Positions 12,680 to 23,119 of a DNA stretch of 64,000 bases are shown here, piece by piece. Under the pieces are notes generated by a model. It was not told the origin of the DNA and did not search any database. It saw only the letters and a program-made list of their open reading frames with translations. The translations under genes were made by a program, and so were the position numbers. The DNA is from Nansenia antarctica. Its lineage: Eukaryota; Chordata; Actinopteri; Argentiniformes; Microstomatidae. Location of the stretch: the NCBI GenBank assembly GCA_963989245.1, contig OZ022342.1, forward strand, positions 16,983,581-17,047,580, written 5' to 3'. Within the stretch, counting starts at the first letter, position 1; every line of letters starts with the position of its first letter.

Positions 12680-14000
12680 AGGTCCTTACAGTGACCAAAG
12701 CCCAATTTGGAAATCAAATCCATTTGGAGACACTATGACTTGGTACACCCAGACAAGATGTGTTTTATTTGTGAGACAAAATACATTGCTAATACATACT
12801 TGACTTTTTAAGATAAATTAGAGCAGTGTTATTGCCTAATGTTTATCCCTGCCACCTAGCTTAGATACATTTTCCAATTAAACAGATACTGATACAGTAG
12901 ACGTACATACATATCAATAAATCCAATAAAAAATACTGACATTAAATGCTGCACACCCCTCGTCTATCAATGGGACCCCTCACCCATCATTTCACTTTGG
13001 AATAGGGTGAAACTTCCAACATGTCTTTTTATGATGACAAATGACCATAATGACAGCTGAACATGAAATGTCCACCATCAATGAATACATTTGCATTTGT
13101 GCTTCATGAGTATTTCATGATGTTCAGGTTTTTCTTTATATCAATCCACTATCATCAGTCTAAAGTTAAACCATTAGAGTTGGTCTCTTTATTTTAATAT
13201 AGTGGGATAGCCTGCTAATTGTATTTATTTCACTGAATGTTGTAACAGAGCTCTGTGATTTTTCTTCTTCTTTTTTTCCTGTGACTCTTACATGTTTTTG
13301 TATGTAGGCCTGCAAAATGTATCAGTAACACATTTCTGCTTTTAATTCATATTTATTTATGCAAGCAGTAATTTATGAGTTCATTATTATTGAACATTGT
13401 ACAGATTCTCACTAGTTAAAGTGAGGCGTTTGGTTAAAGTGCTTTGAGTTGCATTTCATGTACGAAAGGCTCTATATAAATAAAGCTTTACTTACTTACT
13501 TACTAATTATAATTTCAAAAGCGTTAACGGTATTATTGAATCATTTTCTATACAACGATTTATTCCCTTGCAAAGGTATAGAGTAGAACCCCCCATTATC
13601 AGGCGCAAATATGCATGTTTAGGATACATTCATTCATGCCACACATTTGTTTCAATTCAGAACAATTCTAGATAATAACAACACACCAGTTTAATACAAA
13701 CGGTAATTATTGTTGTTTTATCGGTCAATGTGGGTCGCGGTATAGCTAAAAAAATAAGACCCCCTATTATCGGTCATGCTTAAATAATTTTAAAAAAAAC
13801 GACGATTCCTTCGCCACAGTTTTACCTGGCAAACTGGCTACATGCCTAGTGGATTCAGCTTGAAAATGGCTTGTTTCTTGACTTGTTGCGAAACGGCGCC
13901 ATCGTGTGGACACTAAAAACATGGCACTGCAACGACAAGACCCGCCTCTCGATGGATCTGCTTGATAACATTTCGTGGTTTCGTGACCCTTAACTATGTA
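12680..14000. other. Intergenic AT-rich region
   Basis: No gene is supported here. At 13430-13505 there is a retroelement-like 3' tail (AGTGCTTTGAGTTGC, then TATATAAATAAAG and a run of ACTT tetramers), which resembles L2-type LINE ends. Confidence 0.5.
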
Positions 14001-14011
14001 TTTTCCTGCTA

Positions 14012-14025
14012 GTTGCCTTAGCAAC
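14012..14025. promoter_or_regulatory. RFX X-box-like palindrome
   Basis: GTTGCCTTAGCAAC is a perfect 14-bp palindromic match to the RFX X-box consensus (GTNRCC, spacer, RGYAAC). X-boxes commonly sit in promoters of ciliary genes. No ciliary gene was recognised beside it, so function is unproven. Confidence 0.4.
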
Positions 14026-14089
14026 AATGGTGGATCAATTAAGGCTGCCATTAGTGATATTTAAGATAATCAAAACCATGGTAAAATAG

Positions 14090-14400
14090 TAGTAGTATTT
14101 TTTAAATAAAAATAATAAAATACAGCACATTACTCTAGCAATAACAAACTGATCCTGATTAATAAACTGAATACAATGAAAATAAGAATAAATATAACAT
14201 AAATAGTCCTATATATCTGCGAATGGCAAATTGGCTAGTAAACACTTACACAATGTCAAATGGCTAGTAAACACTTACACAATGTCATCATGACCTTTTT
14301 AAAACATAAAATAAACAAATACAGCACATTACACTAGCAATAACAAACTGATCCTGATTAATAAACTGATGAGTATGAATATCATAACTACATATCTGTG
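14090..14400. repeat. Local tandem duplication of about 205 bp
   Basis: A segment running from the TACAGCACATTAC motif through CTGATCCTGATTAATAAACTGA appears twice. A shorter 37-bp unit (AATGGC to CAATGTC) is itself duplicated between the two copies. Confidence 0.75.
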
Positions 14401-14977
14401 TTTACACACACAATATGATAATCTCTCCAGGCGAGTAGACCTACTAAATGGGGGAAGCTAATGGGATAATTTGGGATGTGCTTACTAGAGTTTCAAAGTC
14501 TGGGCTGGGGTGATGGTCGACAGCAACTCTCAGATCATGCTCAGTGTCCAACCTGTTTCTCCTCACTTTGACTTGAGCTGGACCAAATTTGAGAAGCCAC
14601 TTTTCGCACAGTTAGGTAGTGCTGAATGTTAGAAGGATTTTGACTGCATGAGTGGCAAGGGGCGGATACTCTCCTATGGAGGTGCATGTTGCAATAAAAA
14701 AAAAAGTCAAACCTAAAAAGAAGTTGCAAGCGAAAAGAAAGAAAATTAAAGCAAAATCATTCAATCATTCAATAGTGGTATGGTCTTCAGCTTATCTGCC
14801 GCCAATTGATCTAGCTAGCACCTGTCTGACCATGTTGTTACGGCCTGAATCAAGCGGTCAAATGTGGCAGCACCCCAGAACAGACGGACACAGAAACTAG
14901 GGTAATAATAAGGATATTTATTAAAGGGGTTAGGCAGAGAATGGTCGTAGGGCAAGCGGGGGTCAGGCAGGGGGAGT

Positions 14978-15185
14978 AGTCGGCAGGCAGGCAGGGGGTT
15001 AGGCAGGAGGGGGTAGTCGGCAGGCAGGCAGGGGGTTAGGCAGGAGGGGTAGTCGGCAGGCAGGCAGGGGGTTAGGCAGGAGGGGTAGTCGGCAGGCAGG
15101 CAGGGGGTTAGGCAGGAGGGGGTAGTCGGCAGGCAGGCAGGGGCTTAGGCAGGAGGAGTAGTCATTAGGCAGGCAGGAGGGTAGG
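14978..15185. repeat. GC-rich minisatellite
   Basis: About five copies of a unit of roughly 36 bp, rich in GGCAGGCAGGCAGGGG and AGGAGGGGTAGTC, directly abut the 3' side of the zinc-knuckle ORF. On the minus strand it reads as a repetitive Leu-Pro-Cys-Arg peptide, which I regard as non-coding repeat. Confidence 0.9.
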
Positions 15186-16026
15186 CAGGGCAGGCAGGCA
15201 GGAGGCGGCGGGGGAGGTTCTGGGGGCGCCATCCCTCGGTGCTCCTCCGGCTCCTTGGTCTCTCGGCTTAGCCCCTCCTGCTGCATCGGAGTAGGTCTTA
15301 GGCTTAGGGCGGTCTGGGAAGTCCCTGTACACATGGCCTCTCAAGCCACACCCGTGGCATTCCCTGGGCTGGGTGCAGTCCTTTGCCACGTGGTCCGTGG
15401 CGTTACAGTTCCTGCACCTCATCCCAGCGCAGTTCCCCTGCCCATGACCCGCCTGCCTACACCTTCTGCAGAAGGGGGCCTGCCGGGCATAGAAAAGGGT
15501 GCCCCTGTCCGCCCCCAGCGAGAAAAGTGCTGGGGGGTGTGTGTAGCCGTCGAAACCACCCTCTTCTGGCCGTAGGAGCACCTGGTACTGGCGCCTCCCG
15601 TTCCAGATCCCAAGGGAGTCCCTGATACGGCGGGCCCCCGACGTGACTTTACAGTAGCGGCTCAGGAACCCTACCACAGCTTCATCAGTCACATGTGCAT
15701 TGTACATGTGTACCGTCATGACCCTGAAGTTATCTTTCGCCAGGCTTGTCACTCTATAGTGACAGAGGCATGGTCTCGGCCCCGACGGTACACATGTCCA
15801 TCGCCTTTCCGTTCATGGCCGCCGTGTAAAAAGTCACGTCGTAGGCGTTTTCCAGCGTATTGCCGTGGAGGCAAAGGATGTCCGCGACAGTCATCTTCAG
15901 TTGTCCCATCAGAACTGCCCGGGTGAAGGTGTCTCTCTGCTGGATCACCTCCGCCGGGTCTCTCCACGAAAAACGGATAGTATTAAACATTCCGGCCTTT
16001 GGGCCCGACTCAAAAGAGTTATCCAT
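15165..16026 (-). pseudogene. Frameshifted CCHC zinc-knuckle retroelement ORF1/gag-like
   Basis: Two overlapping minus-strand frames together resemble the ORF1-type nucleic-acid-binding proteins of fish LINEs (Tx1-like) and the ZCCHC3-like family. The first frame starts at ATG 16026 (MDNSFESGPK) and ends at a stop near 15754. The second frame continues from about 15752 to 15165 and holds the conserved globular region and the zinc knuckles, so a single frameshift near 15755-15790 separates them. Knuckle 1 (CRRCRQAGHGQGNC) and knuckle 2 (CRNCNATDHVAKDC) fit CX2CX4HX4C. Knuckle 3 (CHGCGLRGHVYRDF) has lost its last cysteine. No reverse transcriptase follows; the downstream side is a minisatellite and then an AATAAA-containing segment near 14920. 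It is a decayed element, and the exact LINE clade is not established. Confidence 0.7.
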
Positions 16027-16199
16027 CTTCCCGCTTCTAACTGGCAGATTCAAGATACAACCGGTGAGAAAAAAAGAATAAAACAACTGAGAAAAATAAA
16101 CAAGTCTAATGTCGGATATAATGCACTAGACACCTGCTGGAGCCGGCGCAGCTGTCCCAGATTGGGCCTGATTGGTCTCAACGAGCGGTGCCGAGGTGG

Positions 16200-16298
16200 A
16201 AACGAGTGGAGCCGAAGCGGGATCCACAACACATGTAGCTGCAGGTCTCTTCTGCTATTGTGTTTTTTTTTTGGGCCTTAGCAATAGTGAGCTATGTG
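16200..16298 (-). pseudogene. ZBED5-like hAT ORF remnant, downstream half
   Basis: On the minus strand this segment reads PKKKNTIAEE followed by a Cys-rich stretch, resembling the part of ZBED5/SCAND3-like transposase ORFs that follows the BED finger (KPHTIAE-like). It continues the ORF interrupted at 18795 once the hAT insertion between them is removed. It is decayed and frameshifted. Confidence 0.5.
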
Positions 16299-16587
16299 CA
16301 GTGGCGATTCTAGAGATTTATACATGGGGTGGCAAGCAGATATTTTAGTGTGGCCATCATTTTGATAAGTGGCTATCTTAATGTCTTACATTTATGTATA
16401 TTTATCATCCCTTACAGCCTGTTCTACATATAGAACTAGTGTGTGCATGTGTACAGGTTTCTCTCTCATCCAGTAAATTATTACAAAGACATAGGTTTGT
16501 GGGAGAAAAAAACATTTCACTTTCATTCTGAGACAATAAACAAGGAACATGAACAATGCGCGCTGAACTTGATCGTCAGAACAAACA

Positions 16588-16977
16588 AGAATGAGAGGTT
16601 TCATGTCCAAGCAAGACCTTGAAAAACTCATCCATGCATTTGTTTGGAGTAGACTTGAGTATTGTAGTCTACCAACAGGCCTATCTAAAGGAGCTGTTCG
16701 TAAATTGCAGCTCATCCAAAACACCGCTGCTAGGGTCCTAACAAAAACAAAGAACTTTGAACACATTACACCAATCCTGAGATCCCTGCACTGGCTACCA
16801 GTCTCTCAGAGAATTGAATTCAAAATCCTCTCCAACTCCACTCAGTCAATTGTTGTGCTAATTATTTAGGGATTTTAACATCTAGTCCTATTAAGAATCC
16901 TAAATAATGTAAAGCACTTTGAATTGCCCCTGTTGTATAAGTGCTATACAAATAAACTTGCCTTGCCACAAAATCTG
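16588..16977 (+). mobile_element. L2-type LINE 3' fragment
   Basis: The plus-strand ORF 16591-16869 reads like the C-terminal region of L2/CR1-group reverse transcriptase proteins (DLEKLIHAFV, LEYC, KLQLIQNTAARVL, LHWLPVSQRIEFK). It is followed by a typical L2-like tail (AAGCACTTTGAATTG, then AAGTGCTATACAAATAAA). Being 5'-truncated is normal for LINE insertions. It lies inside the hAT element. Confidence 0.8.
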
Positions 16978-17019
16978 CTATTAAAAAAATAAATAATAAA
17001 ACAATACAAATAAATACAT

Positions 17020-17725
17020 TTACAAAAGCTGAATGCGACGATTGCTATGCTGTGCAGCAAATCGCTTCACAAACTCATCCAAATTCAGAGCTTTTGCACG
17101 TTTAGACTCAATGCTGAGAACTGCAATACTTGTTAATCTATTCTCTGCCATGGTAGAGCGCAGGTGATTCTTTATTATTTTAAGAGTTGGAAAAACTCCT
17201 CTCACATGCTGCACTGGTGACCGGCAATACTACAGCTATTTTACATAATCTGAACATCTCCAAGAAAACCATCTTGTATGGATCCAAAAAATTAACTAAT
17301 TCCATTAAACTGGAGGGACTTTGTTTTCAATTTGTTGCTTGTTGATCCAACAATCTTCTAATCTGCTGCAGTTCGTGTTTAAGGTTATCTACATTTGATC
17401 CATATGCATTTGCTAAAAGATTAACTGCCTCCTCATTCAAAAAGCTGCTGCTGGATGGATTCAGTGCCTGGATACCCTGCATGATGTGACAGTTAAAGCT
17501 AGAGAATCGTCTTTGCATTTCACCAATCATGCAATCAATGACAGGATAAAATATTTTAGTTAGAAAATACTTTTTGCTGTCTGGTATTGTGTGCTGTCCT
17601 AGTGTAGACGTGATAACACTACCTTTAAGTTTCTTTGTTATCCTTCTTGCCCTCTTATGAGTGTGAGTTGTAGAAATGTTACAACTTTCACAGGTGTTGA
17701 GTATTTTCAATCCAAAGCTCATCAA
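17020..17725 (-). pseudogene. hAT transposase remnant (ZMYM1-like)
   Basis: Two minus-strand pieces belong to a hAT transposase. The fragment at 17327-17725 is part of the central region. The fragment at 17020-17214 carries the C-terminal dimerisation motif (ENRLTSIAVLSIESKRAKAL) typical of ZMYM1/THAP12-like hAT transposases, ending at a natural stop. The frames do not connect (stops and indels lie between 17214 and 17327) and the N-terminal catalytic part is not intact, so it is inactive. Confidence 0.75.
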
Positions 17726-17855
17726 AATATGTCTCAGTACGATAGTTTTTTAGAGTCTGTTGTAGTGTTTCAATTAGCTCAACAGCTTTAGTAAGGTCAA
17801 GCTGTTGACTGGAGCATATCTGACAAAAATCGGGTGTCACCTAGTACTTTTCTTA

Positions 17856-18548
17856 CATCGTGTTACAATGACATAACTATAATAACTATAATAACGCCAA
17901 CGTTAGCTAAACAGTAAGTAAAAGCTAAATAGCTAGCTAACAGCTGAGACTGACGTCTTCGCTTCATAACTCAGCAAATAACGTTACATTGACGAACAAA
18001 AAAATCAATTAATTTACTAAACATATCCAATAGGTAATGAATTGTAAACGTAATAACATAATTAGTTAAAACCACATTTAACATTACCTGAACAACAGGC
18101 TCCACACGGCACAGCACCAGAAAGACAGCTCAGGTTTAATTGATTAATCAGCATCAGCTGTGCGGTAAACTGTTGGAACACACATTGTTACTACCCTTCT
18201 TCCTGCACCATATTTTCAACATACATTAACATCGTGTTACAATGACATAACTATAATAACGCCAACGTTAGCTAAACAGTAAGTAAACGCTAAATAGCTA
18301 GCTAACAGCTGAGACTGACGTCTTCGCTTCATAACTCAGCAAATAACGTTACATTGACGAACAAAAAATCTATTAATTTACTAAACATATCCAATAGGTA
18401 ATGAATTGTAAACGTAATAACATAATTAGTTAAAACCACATTTAACATTACCTGAACAACAGGCTCCACACGGCACAGCACCAGAAAGACAGCTCAGGTT
18501 TAATTGATTAATCAGCATCAGCTGTGTGGTAAACTGTTGGAACACACC
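17856..18548. repeat. Internal direct duplication of about 0.35 kb in hAT
   Basis: The segment from CATCGTGTTACAATGACA to AACTGTTGGAACACAC appears at about 17856-18190 and again at about 18230-18548 with very few differences. The first copy has an extra short ATAACTATA unit. The high identity implies a recent segmental event relative to the decayed transposase. Confidence 0.88.
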
Positions 18549-18794
18549 TAGCCTATTCAAATCTCCCCGTGTGAAATAGGTTGCAACCATTTGAGACGGA
18601 GGGGTGGAACAGACAGTGAGTTTATTTTTCAAACTTGGAAATTTGGGAATTTTACACTGAATTCTGATTAAAAATAAAGATAAAATAATAATAATACACC
18701 AAATTATATCAGTTGGTCTGTGTAACTGGGGTGGCAGGACTTTTTTCAAGGGTGGCAGCTGCCACCCCTTGCCACCCTGGTAGCTTCGCCACTG

Positions 18795-19153
18795 GCTACG
18801 TGGTAAGATGCGCAGAGTGCCTGTTCTTGTTTGGAACACGATGATGTTACGCACTTCTGTGATGCCCTCAGCTCCTGGAGTCGTCTTTGAAAGTACTTGA
18901 CCGGTTTGTCTTTGTTCGTGGGACGTTTTGTTTCCAAATGACGTTCACATTTTGATGGTTTCATGCTCACTTGTGCAAGCACATCACCACATACCACACA
19001 CTGGGATTTCAGTCCCTTTTTATCATCAATGTAGGTAAATCCAAATGTAACATACTCGCATAGCCTACTACTCGGTTCGCAAAGCAGACCCTGAACAACA
19101 TTAAGCATACACCTTTTACAGTAGCCTATATATACACCCCTCCCAATGATCAT
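18795..19153 (-). pseudogene. BED zinc-finger (ZBED5-like) hAT ORF remnant
   Basis: The minus-strand ORF reads CVVCGDVLAQVSMKPSKCER, then HLETKRP, DKPVKYFQRR and a coiled stretch, matching the N-terminal BED-type finger region of ZBED5/FAM200/SCAND3-like transposases. One expected zinc-ligand histidine (HLETKHP in relatives) is Arg, so the finger is degenerate. The ORF reaches the hAT junction at 18802 and is continued at 16298 on the other side. Confidence 0.72.
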
Positions 19154-19159
19154 TTACAG

Positions 19160-19740
19160 GCGCCCACATTCCTATCTACCCTACTGAAGCCTATTGTTTC
19201 AAACCCCTTTGATCACTGATTAAGGCCCTTTAATCTCCATTCCCAGACACCGATGTTGATTGTAGGCTGGTGGGGGCTTGACAAAGTACATTTTGCACTG
19301 AAAGCTAAGGCCTAGAACTATTTTGGGCTTTTTAAAAACTATTTTGACCAGACACTCTGCGACCCATTCAGAACGAGTCCGCGACCCACCAGTTGAGAAA
19401 CAGCCGAAGGCTTTGCGGCTGCGGGTCCCTCAATAACCTTTATTAGGCCTACATCAAGTTGTTATTGAGAAGCTGTGTCTGCATATGAATGCCAGACTGA
19501 TACAAAGTGCTCTGATGTTTGATGCATTATGGGCTTGGAACCTTTACTGACAAGTTGATCCTGTGAAATTAAATGCAGTTGGTTGAATCATGTTGAGTCA
19601 TGTTTCTCTCACAAGTCGAATGGTATTAGAACTATGTATTTAGCACTCATTTATTGCATGAGGTTTTCATCTTTCTTTCTTTTTATCCGTTGTACTGGCT
19701 TTTCTTGTATGTGCACTTAATACATTAAATTGTAGGCTAT
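19160..19740. other. Intergenic, nothing recognised
   Basis: No ORF, RNA or repeat signature was recognised. Short phrases near 19340-19400 (GACCCACCAGTTGAGAAAC) look like decayed repeat sequence. Confidence 0.4.
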
Positions 19741-19744
19741 GTAA

Positions 19745-20155
19745 TGTATAGATCCCTCAGGTCCTCTGGTACTGGTCTCTTGGTTGTTCCAAGGGTCAGG
19801 ACAAAGACCCATGGCGAGGCTGCCTTTAGCCACTGTGGCCCTAGACTTTGGAACGGCTTACCGGAGGACTTGAGGGTGGCAGAGTGTGGCTATATTTAAA
19901 AGTCAGCTTAAACAGACCTTTTAGCCTGGCCTTTACCTAGTGTCTTTGTCAACTTGCACTCCACCTCCTATTTCTTATCTCCTAATTTTTGTTTTTCGTT
20001 TTATTCCCGTTCTTATTACTATATAAGTACATTATCTCCTACCTCTTGTTTTATTGTATTGTGGTTTATTTACTATTGTTCAGCACTTGGAGTTGCATTC
20101 AATGCATGACTTGTGCTATATACAGTAAATCAAGTTTGATTGATTGATTGTTTGT
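19745..20155 (+). mobile_element. L2-type LINE 3' end
   Basis: The plus strand contains the conserved C-terminal L2 peptide (TGLLVVPRVRTKTHGEAAFS, then GPRLWNGLPEDLR) with frame breaks. A 3' UTR follows and a (TTGA)n tetranucleotide tail ends the element at about 20150. It is a 5'-truncated dead copy. Confidence 0.82.
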
Positions 20156-20159
20156 CCAA

Positions 20160-23119
20160 CTGCTTAAATCTGATCTTTGCTATGAAAGACAAAACATAAA
20201 TATGGTGTCAATTCCAGTTGAGCATAATGCACAGAACCAACATGAAGGTCTCATTGTATATTTATTTAACAAAATAATTAAATTAATACTTAACCAATCG
20301 CTTAACTCGCTATTTGAAACATTTGGAAATTAATAATTTGGACATTGTCAAGAGTACATCAAATAATACAAAAAAAGGTTAAACCACAAAGAAATGGCAT
20401 GAGATGAATTTTGTAAAAACCAGATGCTTGATTAGAAATACAATTTAATTAAACATGAATGGTGATTGTACAGTAATGACATTGTCAAGCAGCATCTAGT
20501 GTACACACTTTGTGAAAAGGCACCAAAATACTAGAACAAGAGCTTGTATTTGTAACATTCAGGTTCTTTTTTTCACCATTTTTACCAAAGGCACTGGTAA
20601 ACATACTAACAATCTGCTCTTCAATTGACCACAAACGTTAATACAAAGTCTGATGGGCATTACTTAGGGTTTGACCCTTCACCACACTAGTAAGGCAGAT
20701 CTGCAGACACTTAGAACTCACTTTGTGACTATGAGCACTTGTAACATGATAAGAGGACTTGTGAAAGTCATCCTGTTCTTGACAGTAATGGGTACAACAT
20801 CTTTCTCCTGGCTCAGAACACGGGGCCTCATGAGTTGGGTTGAAATATGAAGCAAGACCCAGGTGGCACGGTAGACTGAACCTCAGGTGGGACAACAGAG
20901 GCATATCAACTGTACTGTGGTATCATGTAAGAAATCCAAAATTACCTGATCTACTAAGGCATCAGGTTCAAACATGTTTGATAATTGAGACTCTGAAATG
21001 TCTATGATTGTCAGTCACACCACTGGAGAATGGTTGACGTTTGACTTGAACAGTTAGACGATCTTTTGAAATGTTCTGGTGTTTCTATTGAAAGTTGACA
21101 TACAACCTGGTCTCAGTAAAAAAGAAGAGCTGAAAAGCAGCTGTGGATCAAAAAACATCATTTAGCACTCAAGCAAACAGCCTCTCTGTCCCACCAGACA
21201 AGTCTTTTCTCAAATGTTAGGAACACAACTCTTTGCATCTACTCCTTCGTGCTTCAATCCCACTGAAAACGCATCGGAGAAGATCTCGGTTCCTTCCTGA
21301 TTTCTCATATTCCCACATATTTTCCTCCACTGCTTTTCGAGGACAAAGCGAGTGGAGGACGGAGGAGAGGACGTGAGGAGTAGTGTTCCTACCAATCGAG
21401 AAAAGGCTTCAGTCTACACTCCCAGGGTCCATTGTCTATCCTAGACAGCCAACTCCCCCTTCAGCGGGGTGGAGGAGCTCCTGTGTTGATGGAAATGTTA
21501 CAGTACCAACGGTAGGACACGTAAAGACGGGCTTGTGTGACAACATGTTCACATACATCACAACACTGCAATTGTGCTTTTAATTCAGTTACAAAACTCG
21601 TAACACACTCAGTCCAAACACAGGGCAACCAGCATCAGCCCTGCTGTTGTTCTTGTAAAGATGATGGACCTGGGGGAAGTTCTATTTTGCTGATGGGGAC
21701 ACATTGTTGACCTTTGTGGTTGAGTGTAATAGCTCCTGTGAACTTGTGAAACTAGGACAATACTGTGGTCTCTCACACAGTCAGGTCAGGTGACCAACTG
21801 ATGTTGTCGGGTTTCTTTGGTCCCACAATTTTTGGTTTGGATTGGACATTTTCACAACTGCTACTTGGGTTGCGAATCTGGTGGGTATTTTCATAGTCAT
21901 TGTTAGATTAGCTGGTGTTATGATATGTTATGATCTTGTTAAGTTATGATCTTGTCTGTAACAAATACTAAGGAGTACAGACCCACTTTGTTACCTTTGG
22001 TCAAAAGCAATGGATATGTGCTGTTAGGAGCTAACTGGCGTGTGAAACTGTTAGCTAGGCAATTCAATAAACAGCGCTATATTTCAACCTCATAATGTAC
22101 GTTTGTCTATGTGTAGTATGACAGCGGACAACTGAATGATGTTATCATTATAGAAACTATAAGTTCAAACCGGACTATTTTAGGCTGGATATCATTTGAG
22201 GCAAGTCTGAGAGGAAGACAACGGCGCAAACACAGCTGGACTGGAATGAAAGACACTTACAGGTAGTGGAGAACCGTAACTGCAGCATAGGCACTTCGGT
22301 GAACACCTAACCTATTCTACCACTGCACCTCAAACAGAGACCCCATCCAGTGGGGTCACGAGACATACTGGACCACTGTGGAAATGTGTAACTCTCACTC
22401 CTCCGAGTTCTCCACTGTGACAAAAGGAGCCCAATTCTAAAACAGTGCATTGTGGTCCCCGGATGGCAGTGTCATGCAACTGAATGGCTTGTAAACCACA
22501 CTCAGTTCAGTTTAAATGGTATACATGCCATACAGTATCTAAATACAGTATTTACAGGTTAAAATAATGTTTTGTAGTTTTACAATATCACTTTGATTAC
22601 CCAAGTGCCACGTCTAACATTGGTAAATAATGTACTACTACACATAAATAGAATACCTAAGTCAGACTTTTAATGTAAAAAAAGAAAAAAAAAGAAAAAA
22701 AGAAAAGAAACACACTCATAAAAAATAAGTAGTGCAATAAATGCAACGTATGGTAGCCAATAGTTTTGGTCCAAGGGGCTAGTCATCTCCCGCAACATTA
22801 TACAACAGTTATCACAATGATGATGATGTCACTAACCTCCAACTCAACAACTGTACAAGTTATTTCTCATCAAAACACATCTAGAAAAGTAGTGCATTTT
22901 AACACACCCTCAGGCACCCACCCAACCAACAGCTAGTTCAACACCAAACGTTAAAACAAAAAAAGAAAAGAGGAATCCTTCACCTATTTTGAAAGTGTGT
23001 GTGTGTGTGTATGTGTGTGTGTGTGTGTGCGTGTGTGTTGATTGTGTTCACACATTGCCCTCCTGACCCGCCCTGTGGCTCTTTGGCCAGTTGGGAGGTC
23101 AGGGTTCAGGGGTCAGAAT
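20160..23119 (-). other. Probable 3' UTR of amot
   Basis: About 3 kb of non-coding sequence lies directly downstream of the amot stop with no competing gene on either strand. A minus-strand AATAAA-type signal is present near 20265-20270 (TTTATT on plus), which would give a long 3' UTR. The exact cleavage site is inferred. A (GT)n run is at about 22995-23040. Confidence 0.5.

Larger units (their letters stand above)
16299..18794 (-). mobile_element. hAT transposon (degenerate) with 8-bp TSD
   Basis: The left end begins CAGTGGCG at 16299 and the right end finishes with the complement CGCCACTG at 18787-18794. Flanking octamers are gctatgtg (16291-16298) and gctacgtg (18795-18802), matching 7 of 8, as expected for an aged hAT target duplication. 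The 2.5-kb interior holds minus-strand transposase fragments, an L2 LINE fragment in the opposite orientation and a large internal duplication. It inserted into another hAT-derived ORF, whose two halves flank it. Confidence 0.82.

Noticed and set aside
14999..15334. Minus-strand ORF with repeated LPACRLPLLPN peptide.
   Set aside because: The repeat comes from the GC-rich minisatellite and is in a different frame from the zinc-knuckle protein.
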